A stretch of DNA of 64,000 bases, taken from assembly GCA_947452765.1 (NCBI GenBank), contig CANGDR010000006.1:1-64000 (forward strand). The letters are read 5' to 3'. A program made the position numbers and the translations under genes. Positions 25,665 through 35,019 of this stretch are shown here, in pieces (position 1 is the stretch's first letter; each line of letters opens with the position of its first letter). The notes beneath the pieces are model-generated. The model was not told the DNA's origin, searched no databases, and worked only from the letters and a program-made list of their open reading frames with translations. The DNA is from Actinomycetota bacterium. GTDB taxonomy: Bacteria; Actinomycetota; Actinomycetes; S36-B12; UBA5976.

Positions 25665-27350
25665 ATGACACCGCAGGAGTTAGCCCAGCAGATCCGGATT
25701 GCGGTTAATGGTGCGATTTCCGCGGGGATTTTGAATCTTGAAATAGCGGACGTTCCCGATGAAATTGTGGTTGAGCGGCCAAAGAATCTGGACCACGGTG
25801 ATTGGGCCACGAATATCGCGATGCAAATTGGCAAAAAAGCTGGTTTAAATCCGCGTGCCGCAGCTGAAATTTTGCAGCCAATACTTGAGCAATTACCAGG
25901 GGTTGAGGCAATTGAAATTGCTGGACCAGGTTTCATAAACATTAGGTTGAGTGCTGCGAGTCAAGGTGAACTTGCGAGAGACATTATTGCGAAGGGTGCT
26001 TCATTTGGTCGAGGAACCCAACTAGTTGGTAAAAAAATAAACGTTGAATTCATTTCAGCAAATCCAACTGGCCCGCTACACCTGGGTCATACTCGCTGGG
26101 CTGCTGTGGGTGATGCGATTGCGCGGGTACTCGAAGCAGAAGGTGCGCAGACTGCACGTGAATTTTATATCAACGACCTTGGTGTCCAAATGGATAAGTT
26201 TGGCGCTTCAGTTAAAGCGGCAGCAATCGGTGAAACAATCCCTGAAGATGGCTATCACGGTGCTTACATTCCAGATTTAGCGAAGGAAATTGTTTCAGCT
26301 AGCCCTGAAATAATTAATCTGCCCGAACCAGAACGCAGCGATGCATTTCGTGACGCTGCCTATGCGCTTCAGCTTGCCGACCAAAAACGCGTACTCGAAA
26401 ACTTCAATACACATTTTGACGTTTGGTATTCCGAGCGTTCACTCCATACGTCTGGCGCTGTTGATCGAGCATTTGAGAAGTTAAAGTCCGAGGGCCATAT
26501 GTTTGTCGAGGATGGCGCAACTTGGTTACGTACATCTGACTTTGATGATGATAAAGACCGAGTTTTAATCAAAGCGGATGGTGCATTAACTTATTTTGCT
26601 TCGGACACGGCGTATTACGTAGATAAGCGCAATCGTGGCTTTGATTTGTGTATCTACCTATTGGGTGCCGATCATCACGGATACGTAAACAGGTTGCGCG
26701 CATTAGCTTCCTGCGCTGGGGATAATCCAGATGACCACTTACAAATTTTGGTTGGCCAGATGGTAAAGATGCTGAAGAATGGCGAAGAAGTTCGGCTATC
26801 CAAGCGTGCCGGCAACATTATTACTTTGGAAGACTTGGTTGATGAAGTTGGTGTTGACGCAGCACGCTACTCATTAATTCGTTATCCAGTTGATTCACCT
26901 CTCGTTCTTGATTTGGATCTCTTGGTATCAAGCACCAATGACAATCCGGTTTATTACGTGCAATATGCGCACGCTCGTATTGCATCCGTAGTTCGAAATG
27001 CGGCAGATCTTGGCTTAATTCCAGCCAATACAGCGGACTGGGACCCAGTAACTTTCAATCCTTCGCTACTGACGGATGAGCGTGAGGGAGCACTACTTGG
27101 CTTGCTAGCTGATTACCCGCGCGTCGTGGCATCGGCTGCTGAACTTAGAGAACCGCATCGAATTGCGCGGTATGTAGAAGAAGTCGCCTCTAGCTACCAC
27201 ACTTTCTACGCAGCATGTCGAGTACTCCCGCAAGGAGATGAAGAGGTAACCGAGCTTAATATTTCGCGATTATGGCTATGTGCTGCAACACGTCAGGTGA
27301 TTGCTAACGGCTTAGATCTATTGGGTGTTAGCGCACCCGAGAGAATGTAA
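25665..27350 (+). CDS. argS: Arginyl-tRNA synthetase
   Basis: 561 residues, class I tRNA synthetase charging tRNA-Arg. The N-terminal additional domain (1-110) is followed by the HIGH-equivalent PTGPLHLGHTRWA near residue 140, the KMSKS-equivalent RLSKRAGN near residue 380, and the anticodon-binding helical domain to the C-terminus (ends SAPERM, as in most ArgRS). It leads the argS-lysA-hom-thrC-thrB run, a standard actinobacterial order. Only two bases separate its stop from lysA. Confidence 0.97.
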   Translation: MTPQELAQQIRIAVNGAISAGILNLEIADVPDEIVVERPKNLDHGDWATNIAMQIGKKAGLNPRAAAEILQPILEQLPGVEAIEIAGPGFINIRLSAASQGELARDIIAKGASFGRGTQLVGKKINVEFISANPTGPLHLGHTRWAAVGDAIARVLEAEGAQTAREFYINDLGVQMDKFGASVKAAAIGETIPEDGYHGAYIPDLAKEIVSASPEIINLPEPERSDAFRDAAYALQLADQKRVLENFNTHFDVWYSERSLHTSGAVDRAFEKLKSEGHMFVEDGATWLRTSDFDDDKDRVLIKADGALTYFASDTAYYVDKRNRGFDLCIYLLGADHHGYVNRLRALASCAGDNPDDHLQILVGQMVKMLKNGEEVRLSKRAGNIITLEDLVDEVGVDAARYSLIRYPVDSPLVLDLDLLVSSTNDNPVYYVQYAHARIASVVRNAADLGLIPANTADWDPVTFNPSLLTDEREGALLGLLADYPRVVASAAELREPHRIARYVEEVASSYHTFYAACRVLPQGDEEVTELNISRLWLCAATRQVIANGLDLLGVSAPERM

Positions 27351-27352
27351 TC

Positions 27353-28699
27353 ATGTCGAACGCCAATTTCCTTGATCCAGCAATCTGGCCAGCATCAGCC
27401 ACAAGATCTCACAGTGGCGAAATTGTTGTTGGCGGAGTATCGGTAAGTGAACTGGCTAAAAAATATGGGACGCCACTTTTTGTATTCGATGAAGCAGATG
27501 TTCGCGCTCGCGCTCGTGCTTATGTAGCTGCATTTACTGTTGATGACGTAGCTACTAAAGTTCACTACGCTGGCAAAGCTTTTATCACCACTCGAATTGC
27601 GCAGTGGGTGCACGAAGAAGGCATGGGCATCGATGTGGCAAGTGTCGGTGAGCTGGAAGTTGCCTTGCGAGCTGGCATAGATCCGAACGATATAGTTATG
27701 CATGGTAACAACAAAAGTGTTTCTGACCTGACGCGCGCCGTTGAAGTTGGTGTCGGCCGGGTTGTCATAGACAGCCTGATAGAAATCGAGCGACTGAATG
27801 AAATCGCAGCTAAAGCGGGAATAGTTCAGCAAGTATTTGTCCGCTTAACTGTTGGAGTTGAAGCGCATACCCATGAAGCGATATCAACGGCACATGAAGA
27901 TCAAAAATTTGGTCTGTCTATTGCCTCGGGTATGGCCATGGCAGCCGTAGACAATATTTTGGAATGTGATTCGCTGTCACTTGCAGGCCTACATTCACAT
28001 ATTGGTTCTCAAATCTTTGATGCATCTGGATTCGAAATAGCAACTCATCGCGTGATCGAGTTTGCGGTACAAATTCGCGACCGACACGATTTCACAGTTA
28101 GTGAATTAGATGTCGGAGGCGGTATGGGAATTGCCTATGTCGACGGTGACGATCCGCTCGAAGTTAGCCACATGGGCAAAGCAATTTTGGATATTGTTCG
28201 ATCTGAGTGCGCTCGCGTACACATGCCAGTCCCAATCATCAGCGTTGAGCCAGGAAGAGCCATCATCGGAAATCCAGGGATAACGATTTACGAAGTAGGA
28301 ACTGTTAAGCCGGTTGAGCTAGATGATTCGAAAGTTCGCCACTATATCTCGGTAGACGGAGGAATGAGTGACAATATTCGCACTGCGCTTTACAACGCCG
28401 AGTACACCGTGACTGTGGCAAACCGAAGCGTAGGTGAAGTTACTGCAGCATCGCGAGTAGTAGGTAAACATTGCGAAAGCGGTGACATCGTAGTTCGAGA
28501 TGCCCAGCTACCGACAGATATTCGCCCTGGAGATTTACTTGCAGTCGCTGCCACCGGAGCCTATTGTCGCTCGATGGCAAGTAATTACAATCACTTGCCT
28601 AGACCGGCTGTTGTCTCGGTCAAGAGCGGGAAATCTCAAGTATTACTACGTCGAGAAACGATTGACGATTTACTTTCGCTTGACGCTGGTATTAGCTAG
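27353..28699 (+). CDS. lysA: Diaminopimelate decarboxylase
   Basis: 448 residues, PLP-dependent fold type III enzyme for the last step of lysine synthesis. Seen are KVHYAGKAF with the PLP lysine near residue 70, HSHIGSQIFD, the glycine-rich DVGGGMGIAYV, and VEPGRAIIGNPG. The C-terminal catalytic ATGAYCRSMASNYN supplies the cysteine/tyrosine of the dimeric active site. It follows argS by two bases and its 3' end overlaps the convergent membrane protein gene by eight bases. Confidence 0.96.
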   Translation: MSNANFLDPAIWPASATRSHSGEIVVGGVSVSELAKKYGTPLFVFDEADVRARARAYVAAFTVDDVATKVHYAGKAFITTRIAQWVHEEGMGIDVASVGELEVALRAGIDPNDIVMHGNNKSVSDLTRAVEVGVGRVVIDSLIEIERLNEIAAKAGIVQQVFVRLTVGVEAHTHEAISTAHEDQKFGLSIASGMAMAAVDNILECDSLSLAGLHSHIGSQIFDASGFEIATHRVIEFAVQIRDRHDFTVSELDVGGGMGIAYVDGDDPLEVSHMGKAILDIVRSECARVHMPVPIISVEPGRAIIGNPGITIYEVGTVKPVELDDSKVRHYISVDGGMSDNIRTALYNAEYTVTVANRSVGEVTAASRVVGKHCESGDIVVRDAQLPTDIRPGDLLAVAATGAYCRSMASNYNHLPRPAVVSVKSGKSQVLLRRETIDDLLSLDAGIS

Positions 28700-29741
28700 T
28701 TGCTTTTTCGCGCGCGATCGATCCAGCAAGCAAACGGTTAAATTCAAATACCGCAGTAACAACCATAATGGCCGCACCTACAAACAAAAGTCCACGCAAA
28801 GCTTGTTGAGTATGGATCGCAAAGAGCGCTCCGAGAACTAGAAGTATTCCCGCACGCAATAACGAAATCCATTTGTTTGCTGGCCGTGACCAGACTCGCT
28901 TCCATTCGCGAGCAATTAATGTTGGTACATCAATATCCGGTAGTACCCCACCTAGCAAGGTGTAAGACAGGCCGCCGGCAAGGATCAAGATAGCGGCTGG
29001 AATCCAGAATGCACCTTCGAATTCATTCCAAGAGGCAATTAAGTAGGTTCCTAACTTAGGATCACGGCCAAAGAAGTTCACTGCGATCCAAGCCACAGCA
29101 CTGATTCCTGCCAAGATGCCTCCGGAAATTATTACTGACTTTGCGACCCGCTGAGCCCCTTGGCGCCAAAACGGAGCAAGCAGAATGGAAAGCAGGAATA
29201 AAACTGCTGCTGCAATTGGCAGTGCAGTTGACAGAGTGTCTGAAATCTTTAACACAGTTTGCAAAGTCTTAATCGTAGAAAGCAAACTTCCTGCTGGTGG
29301 TTCAAGAGTGAGCTGATCTATTGGAGCAATTCCAAGCTGAGGTGCAAATTTATTTATTGTTTCAATTGCGGCATTTGCAGTATCCGTAAATTCAAGTTTT
29401 AGTTGCTGTCCGGTTAAGAATGCATCTTTGAGCTTTAGGGCAGCGCCACGAATTGGCTTGGAAAGGGCATTACTATCCAAGATTTTGGCCGCAGCATTTT
29501 CAATGACCGGGCGAAATGCCGCAGCATTTGGTGCCTTCGTGATTAACGTATCTGCGAATTGGACACTTAATTTGTCGATAACTGCAGGATCATGCCGAAT
29601 CGACTCGATGTGATCGGCTAACCGAGGTCCGTTGAGCAGGTTGTTATTGACAATTCCCGCTAAAGCGCCAATTGTCAGGCTTAATGTACCTAAGACAATT
29701 AAGGCTTTTGCCGTAATGCGTGCAAATTTAGATTGCTTCAT
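28692..29741 (-). CDS. Conserved membrane protein of unknown function
   Basis: 349 residues. There is an N-terminal membrane segment (~12-33), a soluble extracytoplasmic region of about 130 residues (DHIESIRHDPAVIDKLSVQFADTL and onward), then four or five further membrane helices (around 172-192, 205-225, 245-265, 295-340). It resembles putative actinobacterial integral membrane proteins. No enzymatic motif is visible. It interrupts the usual lysA-hom adjacency on the opposite strand. Start ATG at 29741. Function not recognised. Confidence 0.7.
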   Translation of the reverse strand: MKQSKFARITAKALIVLGTLSLTIGALAGIVNNNLLNGPRLADHIESIRHDPAVIDKLSVQFADTLITKAPNAAAFRPVIENAAAKILDSNALSKPIRGAALKLKDAFLTGQQLKLEFTDTANAAIETINKFAPQLGIAPIDQLTLEPPAGSLLSTIKTLQTVLKISDTLSTALPIAAAVLFLLSILLAPFWRQGAQRVAKSVIISGGILAGISAVAWIAVNFFGRDPKLGTYLIASWNEFEGAFWIPAAILILAGGLSYTLLGGVLPDIDVPTLIAREWKRVWSRPANKWISLLRAGILLVLGALFAIHTQQALRGLLFVGAAIMVVTAVFEFNRLLAGSIAREKATS

Positions 29742-29886
29742 ATTGACCCCGTTTGTTATTAAATCTTGCGATTAGTCTACGGGCGGGCGTGGCAACGGCG
29801 GCGGTTTTGGCTTGTTTCTAGGGTTTCTGCCAGAATTGGAACACAGTTGCATGCAATTTCGAGCACTGTATTAATAAGGAGAAGAA

Positions 29887-31176
29887 ATGGGCGCCCCGCT
29901 AACCGTAGTAATTCTCGGCGGTGGAACAGTTGGTGCTGCAGTTGCTCACCTTATTACTGAAAGTGCCGAAGATTTGACGGCTCGCGTAGGTCGCGAATTG
30001 AAGTTAACCGGCGTTGCGGTACGGGATGCTTCTAAGGTCCGTGCTGGGGTGGATCCAAGTTTGATCACAACGGATGCCGCAGCCTTGGCTGCATCTGGCG
30101 CAGATATCGTCATTGAAGTTATTGGTGGAATCGAGCCTGCCAAATCGCTGATCGAATCTGCATTCGCACATGGCTCATCTGTAGTTACCGCAAATAAGGC
30201 ATTACTGGCGGCACATGGCGCACACTTACACAAACTTGCCGAAGAAGCTGGTGTCGATCTTTACTACGAAGCCGCAGTAGCTGGAGCTATCCCATTGCTT
30301 AGGCCATTACGTGAGTCGCTTGCCGGAGACAAAGTCACAAAAGTTCTTGGCATCGTAAACGGCACCACAAACTTTATTTTGAGCAAGATGTATGACCAAG
30401 GCGCAGACTACTCGGAAGTATTAAAAGAGGCGCAAGACTTAGGCTATGCCGAATCAGATCCAACTGCTGATGTCGAAGGATTTGATAGTGCCGCGAAGGC
30501 CGCAATTCTTGCGGGACTGGCTTTCCATACCAACGTCACAGCTGACGATGTTTACCGTGAAGGTATGACCAACGTAACGGCTGAAGATATCGTGGCCGCA
30601 AAGTCATTGGGCTACGTCATCAAATTATTAGCAATCTCGGAATTAACTGAAGATGACAAGGGCGTAATAGTGCGGGTACATCCAGCCATGATTCCGCTTA
30701 GCCATCCATTGGCATCTGTCCGCGATGCATTCAATGCTGTCTTTGTTGAAGCTGACGCTGCGGGACAGGTTATGTTCTACGGTCGTGGCGCTGGTGGCGC
30801 TCCTACGGCAAGTTCAGTTGTCGGCGATGTAGTTGCAGCTGCAAGGCACCGAGTAACTGGAACCGTAGGACCGGCGCAAAGTATTTATGCAGACTTGGAA
30901 GTTCGTGCTATCGGAGATGCTAAGACTGCCTATTACATAAACCTTAGAGTGGCCGACGAATCGGGTGTATTGGCAGCAATTGCTAATGAATTTGCAAAGC
31001 ACGATGTTTCGATTCAAGCGGTCCGCCAAGATGGCGAAGGTGATTTAGCACGCTTAATGATTCGGACTCATATCGCACCAGATCGTCGACTTCAGGCAAC
31101 CGTTGAAGCTCTGAAAAACATGTCAGCTGTCCGTAACGTAATTGGCGTGATGCGCGTTGAGGGTATTGGCGCATAA
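29887..31176 (+). CDS. hom: Homoserine dehydrogenase
   Basis: 429 residues. The NAD(P)-binding motif is [14 protein letters not shown] at 7-20. The catalytic domain carries [24 protein letters not shown] and [17 protein letters not shown]-terminal ACT domain (~350-429, [21 protein letters not shown]) allows threonine feedback. It reduces aspartate semialdehyde to homoserine. The RBS AAGGAGAAG precedes the ATG. It is followed two bases later by thrC and then thrB in one operon. Confidence 0.97.
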   Translation: MGAPLTVVILGGGTVGAAVAHLITESAEDLTARVGRELKLTGVAVRDASKVRAGVDPSLITTDAAALAASGADIVIEVIGGIEPAKSLIESAFAHGSSVVTANKALLAAHGAHLHKLAEEAGVDLYYEAAVAGAIPLLRPLRESLAGDKVTKVLGIVNGTTNFILSKMYDQGADYSEVLKEAQDLGYAESDPTADVEGFDSAAKAAILAGLAFHTNVTADDVYREGMTNVTAEDIVAAKSLGYVIKLLAISELTEDDKGVIVRVHPAMIPLSHPLASVRDAFNAVFVEADAAGQVMFYGRGAGGAPTASSVVGDVVAAARHRVTGTVGPAQSIYADLEVRAIGDAKTAYYINLRVADESGVLAAIANEFAKHDVSIQAVRQDGEGDLARLMIRTHIAPDRRLQATVEALKNMSAVRNVIGVMRVEGIGA

Positions 31177-31178
31177 AT

Positions 31179-32237
31179 ATGGCTCAGCAGTGGCGCGGGG
31201 TAATTGAAGAATATCGTGATCGGTTACCTGTCGGGCCAAACGATGTAATTGTCACTTTAGGTGAGGGTGGAACTCCGCTTGTTTACGCCTGCACCTTATC
31301 TGAGCGAACTGGCGCAAAGGTTTACCTAAAAGTCGAAGGAATGAACCCGACTGGATCCTTCAAAGATCGCGGTATGACTATGGCAATTACCGATGCTGCC
31401 CGGCAGGGGGCAAAAGCCGTTGTTTGTGCATCCACTGGAAACACAAGTGCCTCAGCTGCGGCCTATGCCACCAAAGCTGGAATGCGAAGTGCGGTACTCG
31501 TACCACAAGGAAAAATAGCCATGGGCAAATTAGCCCAGGCCGTTATTCATGGTGCAACGATTTTGCAAGTTGATGGCAACTTCGATGATTGCTTGGACAT
31601 TGCGCGCGCTCTTGCAGAAAATTACCCAATTGCATTGGTTAATTCGGTTAACCCAACTCGCTTACAGGGCCAAAAGACTGCAGCATTCGAAATTGTCGAC
31701 GCCCTAGGTGATGCGCCTGACATTCACTGCTTACCCGTAGGTAACGCTGGAAATATCAGTGCGTACTGGATGGGATATAGCGAGTACTACATAGACAAAG
31801 TTGCCACCCAACGTCCAGTCATGTGGGGATTCCAAGCTGCGGGTGCAGCGCCATTTGTTGCCGGTCACCCCATCGAAAAACCCGAAACCATTGCTACTGC
31901 CATTCGAATTGGCAAACCCGCCTCATGGGATTTAGCAATTGCAGCTCGCGATGATTCTGGTGGCTTAATTGACGCTGTAACTGATGCACAAATTTTGGAT
32001 GCCTACCGACTGCTCGCAAGCAGCGAGGGAATTTTCGTAGAGCCATCTAGCGCAGCTTCGGTTGCTGGTTTACTGCAACAGGCAGAACGCGGGTTGGTTG
32101 ATTCGGGATCAACGATCGTTTGCACTGTAACCGGAAATGGTTTGAAAGATACTCAATGGGCGCTAGAAAGCGCCAAAGATCCCGTTGTCGTTCCAGTTGA
32201 TGTTAAAGCTGCCGCTGCTGCGATCGGACTTGTCTAA
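31179..32237 (+). CDS. thrC: Threonine synthase
   Basis: 352 residues, PLP fold type II, converting O-phosphohomoserine to threonine. The PLP lysine is in [11 protein letters not shown] near residue 60; [14 protein letters not shown] and [12 protein letters not shown] are the phosphate-binding loops. The short form (~350 residues) is typical of actinobacteria. Its stop overlaps the start of thrB by one base. Confidence 0.97.
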   Translation: MAQQWRGVIEEYRDRLPVGPNDVIVTLGEGGTPLVYACTLSERTGAKVYLKVEGMNPTGSFKDRGMTMAITDAARQGAKAVVCASTGNTSASAAAYATKAGMRSAVLVPQGKIAMGKLAQAVIHGATILQVDGNFDDCLDIARALAENYPIALVNSVNPTRLQGQKTAAFEIVDALGDAPDIHCLPVGNAGNISAYWMGYSEYYIDKVATQRPVMWGFQAAGAAPFVAGHPIEKPETIATAIRIGKPASWDLAIAARDDSGGLIDAVTDAQILDAYRLLASSEGIFVEPSSAASVAGLLQQAERGLVDSGSTIVCTVTGNGLKDTQWALESAKDPVVVPVDVKAAAAAIGLV

Positions 32238-33148
32238 TGTCTCGAACCGTTTCAGTTTCCGTACCAGCGACTAGTGCCAACCTGGGACCTGGCTATGACG
32301 CACTTGGCTTAGCGCTAGAAATTCGAGATTTTGTATCTGCGACCATAACTGACGACAACTTAGTAACAGTCGAAATAACTGGGCAAGGCGCAGACACATT
32401 GCCAAAAGATGGAACTCACCTAGTAGCAAAAACCATTATTGATGCATGCAAAACTTTTGGTACTGAAATCACCGGACTTCATGTAGTTTGCAAAAATGCA
32501 ATTCCGCAAGGTCGTGGACTTGGATCAAGTGCAGCTGCAATTGTGGCTGGGCTAGTACTCGCTAGTGAATTGACGTATGCGCGCGCGAGTGAAGATGAAC
32601 TTCTCCAAATGGCGAATGCGATTGAAGGACACCCTGATAACGTAGCTGCCTGCCTTCTTGGGGCGATGACGATTGCGTGGCTTGAGGTAGATGGGCGCGC
32701 GAATTCGGTATCTATGAATGTTCATCCAGACATCGTTCCAGTACTGGGTATCCCGCAAACCGAACTTGATACTCATAAAGCGCGTGGTTTGATACCTGCG
32801 GAAATATCGCATATTGATGCGACGTTTAACGCGGGTCGTTCGGCACTTCTGGTTGCCGCAATGATTGGTGATCCTAATTTTCTGCTTGAAGCTACGGATG
32901 ATCGTTTGCATCAACCGTTCCGAGCCAGCGCTTACCAATCGTCTATGGACTTGATTGGCTCGCTACGAGAACTGGGGATTGCGGCTTGTATCAGTGGCGC
33001 TGGACCTACGGTTTTAGCGCTCACTACTTCAGACCAGACCCAGAAAGCCATTGAAATCATGGCATCCGGCGGATTCTCAGCAGTTCCAGTAGCGGTTGCT
33101 GACGAAGGCGCCATTTACGATAACAACGAGAAAGTCGAAGAAGACTAG
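32237..33148 (+). CDS. thrB: Homoserine kinase
   Basis: 303 residues of the GHMP kinase family. ATSANLGPGYDALGLAL forms the N-terminal motif, PQGRGLGSSAAAIVAGL the ATP-binding loop, and AACISGAGPTVLAL the C-terminal motif. It phosphorylates homoserine for ThrC. It is the last gene of the hom-thrC-thrB operon and is followed by a 159-bp spacer ahead of rho. Confidence 0.97.
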   Translation: MSRTVSVSVPATSANLGPGYDALGLALEIRDFVSATITDDNLVTVEITGQGADTLPKDGTHLVAKTIIDACKTFGTEITGLHVVCKNAIPQGRGLGSSAAAIVAGLVLASELTYARASEDELLQMANAIEGHPDNVAACLLGAMTIAWLEVDGRANSVSMNVHPDIVPVLGIPQTELDTHKARGLIPAEISHIDATFNAGRSALLVAAMIGDPNFLLEATDDRLHQPFRASAYQSSMDLIGSLRELGIAACISGAGPTVLALTTSDQTQKAIEIMASGGFSAVPVAVADEGAIYDNNEKVEED

Positions 33149-33197
33149 GAAAATTCCCACTCACGCCCAGAATTTCGCATCAAGTGAGATCACCTGC

Positions 33198-33203
33198 TAG
33201 TCT
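33198..33203 (+). promoter_or_regulatory. Possible -10 of rho with ~100-nt leader
   Basis: TAGTCT is preceded at an 18-bp spacing by TTCGCA. Transcription from here would give a leader of about 95 nt before the rho RBS (AAAGGA). Such leaders are where rho autoregulation acts in other bacteria. No clear structure could be established by eye. Confidence 0.3.
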
Positions 33204-33307
33204 TTATTTATCGGTTGGATCTCTTCCACCGAAAATCCCGCTAAATCTCACGAACTTTCGTGCAGTCGTGCTGGATCAAAATCCACTAAAACATAAAGGA
33301 CACATAC

Positions 33308-34915
33308 GTGACCGAGACAGTAGCCCAAGATAAAGGGCTTAACGCAAAACTGCTTCCAGAATTAAAGGCAATGGCAACCAAGCTAGGCATCGATGGTGCT
33401 TCTGGCATGCGTAAGGCAGACCTCGTTAAAGCGATTGGTGCCTCACAGGGTGGTGGCAATTCGAGCCGCTCAGCATCTCGACCAGCAGGTGCTGCCAATT
33501 CAGAATCCTCCGATGAAAGACCAGCTCGCGAAGATCGTGCACCACGTAACAACGGTGGCGATAGCGAAGGTGGCGAACGCGAAAGTCGTGATAACGACCG
33601 AGGTGATCGTGGTGAACGAGGCGACCGTAATGATCGCAATAACCGTAATCGCCGTGGCCGTGACCGTAATGATCGCAATAGCAATGGTCGCAACAATCGT
33701 GGTAGCCGTGGCGGCGATCGTGATTATGATTTAGAAGTTTCTGAAGATGACGTGCTACTTCCAGTTGCTGGAATTATCGACATCCTTGATAACTATGCCT
33801 TCGTTCGTACGTCTGGCTACTTGCCAGGTCCAAATGATGTTTATGTTTCCATGGGTCTTGTTAAGCGCTTCTCACTTCGCAAGGGCGATGCAGTTACTGG
33901 TCAGGTTAAGCAGCCACGTGAAGGCGATCGTCCGCAGAAGTTCAATCCACTAGTTCGAATTGAATCGATTAACGGTCTAGAGCCAGACGAAGCAATTAAG
34001 CGTGTTGATTTTGGCAAGCTAACGCCGCTTTACCCACAAGACCGGTTACGTCTGGAAACCGTGCCAAACAACTTAGTTACTCGCGTAATCGACTTGGTTG
34101 CACCAATTGGTAAGGGTCAGCGTGGGCTAATCGTCTCGCCACCTAAGGCTGGTAAGACGATGATCTTGCAGAACATTGCAAATGCGATTGCAGAAAATAA
34201 CCCAGAAGTTCACTTGATGGTTGTGCTTGTTGATGAGCGCCCTGAAGAAGTTACTGATATGCAGCGTTCGGTTAAGGGTGAAGTTATTGCTTCCACTTTC
34301 GATCGTCCAGCAGAGGATCACACCACAATCGCTGAACTCGCAATTGAGCGCGCAAAGCGTCTGGTTGAAATGGGTCACGATGTAGTGGTACTGCTTGATT
34401 CGATGACTCGTCTCGGCCGTGCTTACAATCTTTCAGCTCCAGCGTCCGGTCGTATTCTTTCTGGTGGTGTTGATTCAGCTGCACTTTATCCACCCAAGAA
34501 GTTCTTTGGTGCCGCACGCAACATCGAAGAAGGTGGCTCGCTAACGATCTTGGCAACGGCACTTGTTGATACTGGCTCCCGAATGGATGAAGTTATCTTC
34601 GAAGAATTCAAGGGCACTGGAAATATGGAACTCAAGTTGGATCGTCGCTTAGCCGATCGACGTATTTTCCCTGCAGTCGACGTCGAAGCCTCAGGTACCC
34701 GTCGCGAAGAAATTCTTTTGGCTCCAGATGAGCTAAAGGTAATTTGGAAACTTCGTCGGGTGCTTCACGCCCTTGATTCCCAGCAAGCTCTTGAACTGTT
34801 GTTAACCAAGCTTCGTGAGACTAAGAGCAATCTTGATTTCTTGATGCAGGTTCAGAAGACCACGCCTGAAGCTCCAAATGGCATGGGATCTGACTCCATG
34901 GACAGTATTGATTAA
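33308..34915 (+). CDS. rho: Transcription termination factor Rho with Arg/Asn/Asp/Gly-rich insertion
   Basis: 535 residues, the RNA-dependent hexameric helicase. An N-terminal helical SAP-like domain (1-45) is followed by a low-complexity insertion (about 47-140) rich in Arg, Asn, Asp and Gly with repeated NDRN/RGxR units. The RNA-binding cold-shock domain (~145-220) and the ATPase core come next, with Walker [10 protein letters not shown], Walker [11 protein letters not shown] and the arginine-finger region. Such insertions are common in actinobacterial Rho and increase RNA binding or phase behaviour. GTG start with RBS AAAGGA. A strong terminator follows. Confidence 0.96.
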   Translation: MTETVAQDKGLNAKLLPELKAMATKLGIDGASGMRKADLVKAIGASQGGGNSSRSASRPAGAANSESSDERPAREDRAPRNNGGDSEGGERESRDNDRGDRGERGDRNDRNNRNRRGRDRNDRNSNGRNNRGSRGGDRDYDLEVSEDDVLLPVAGIIDILDNYAFVRTSGYLPGPNDVYVSMGLVKRFSLRKGDAVTGQVKQPREGDRPQKFNPLVRIESINGLEPDEAIKRVDFGKLTPLYPQDRLRLETVPNNLVTRVIDLVAPIGKGQRGLIVSPPKAGKTMILQNIANAIAENNPEVHLMVVLVDERPEEVTDMQRSVKGEVIASTFDRPAEDHTTIAELAIERAKRLVEMGHDVVVLLDSMTRLGRAYNLSAPASGRILSGGVDSAALYPPKKFFGAARNIEEGGSLTILATALVDTGSRMDEVIFEEFKGTGNMELKLDRRLADRRIFPAVDVEASGTRREEILLAPDELKVIWKLRRVLHALDSQQALELLLTKLRETKSNLDFLMQVQKTTPEAPNGMGSDSMDSID

Positions 34916-34926
34916 TTAGTCATTAG

Positions 34927-34970
34927 AAAAAGGGCCGAACCTCAATTGAGGATTGGCCCTTTTTCGTGTT
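34927..34970 (+). terminator. Rho-independent terminator after rho
   Basis: A 17-bp stem with two mismatches (arms 34927-34943 and 34948-34964, loop AATT) ends in a T-run and closes the rho transcript. Confidence 0.85.
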
Positions 34971-35019
34971 ACCAGAACGTTTTCACCGGATCAGGCATAC
35001 TTGCCGTAAGAGGTGAGTT

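Noticed and set aside
33286-33696. Minus-strand Arg/Leu/Ser-rich open frame of 136 codons
   Set aside because: It is the reverse of the low-complexity insertion in rho; no homologous feature.
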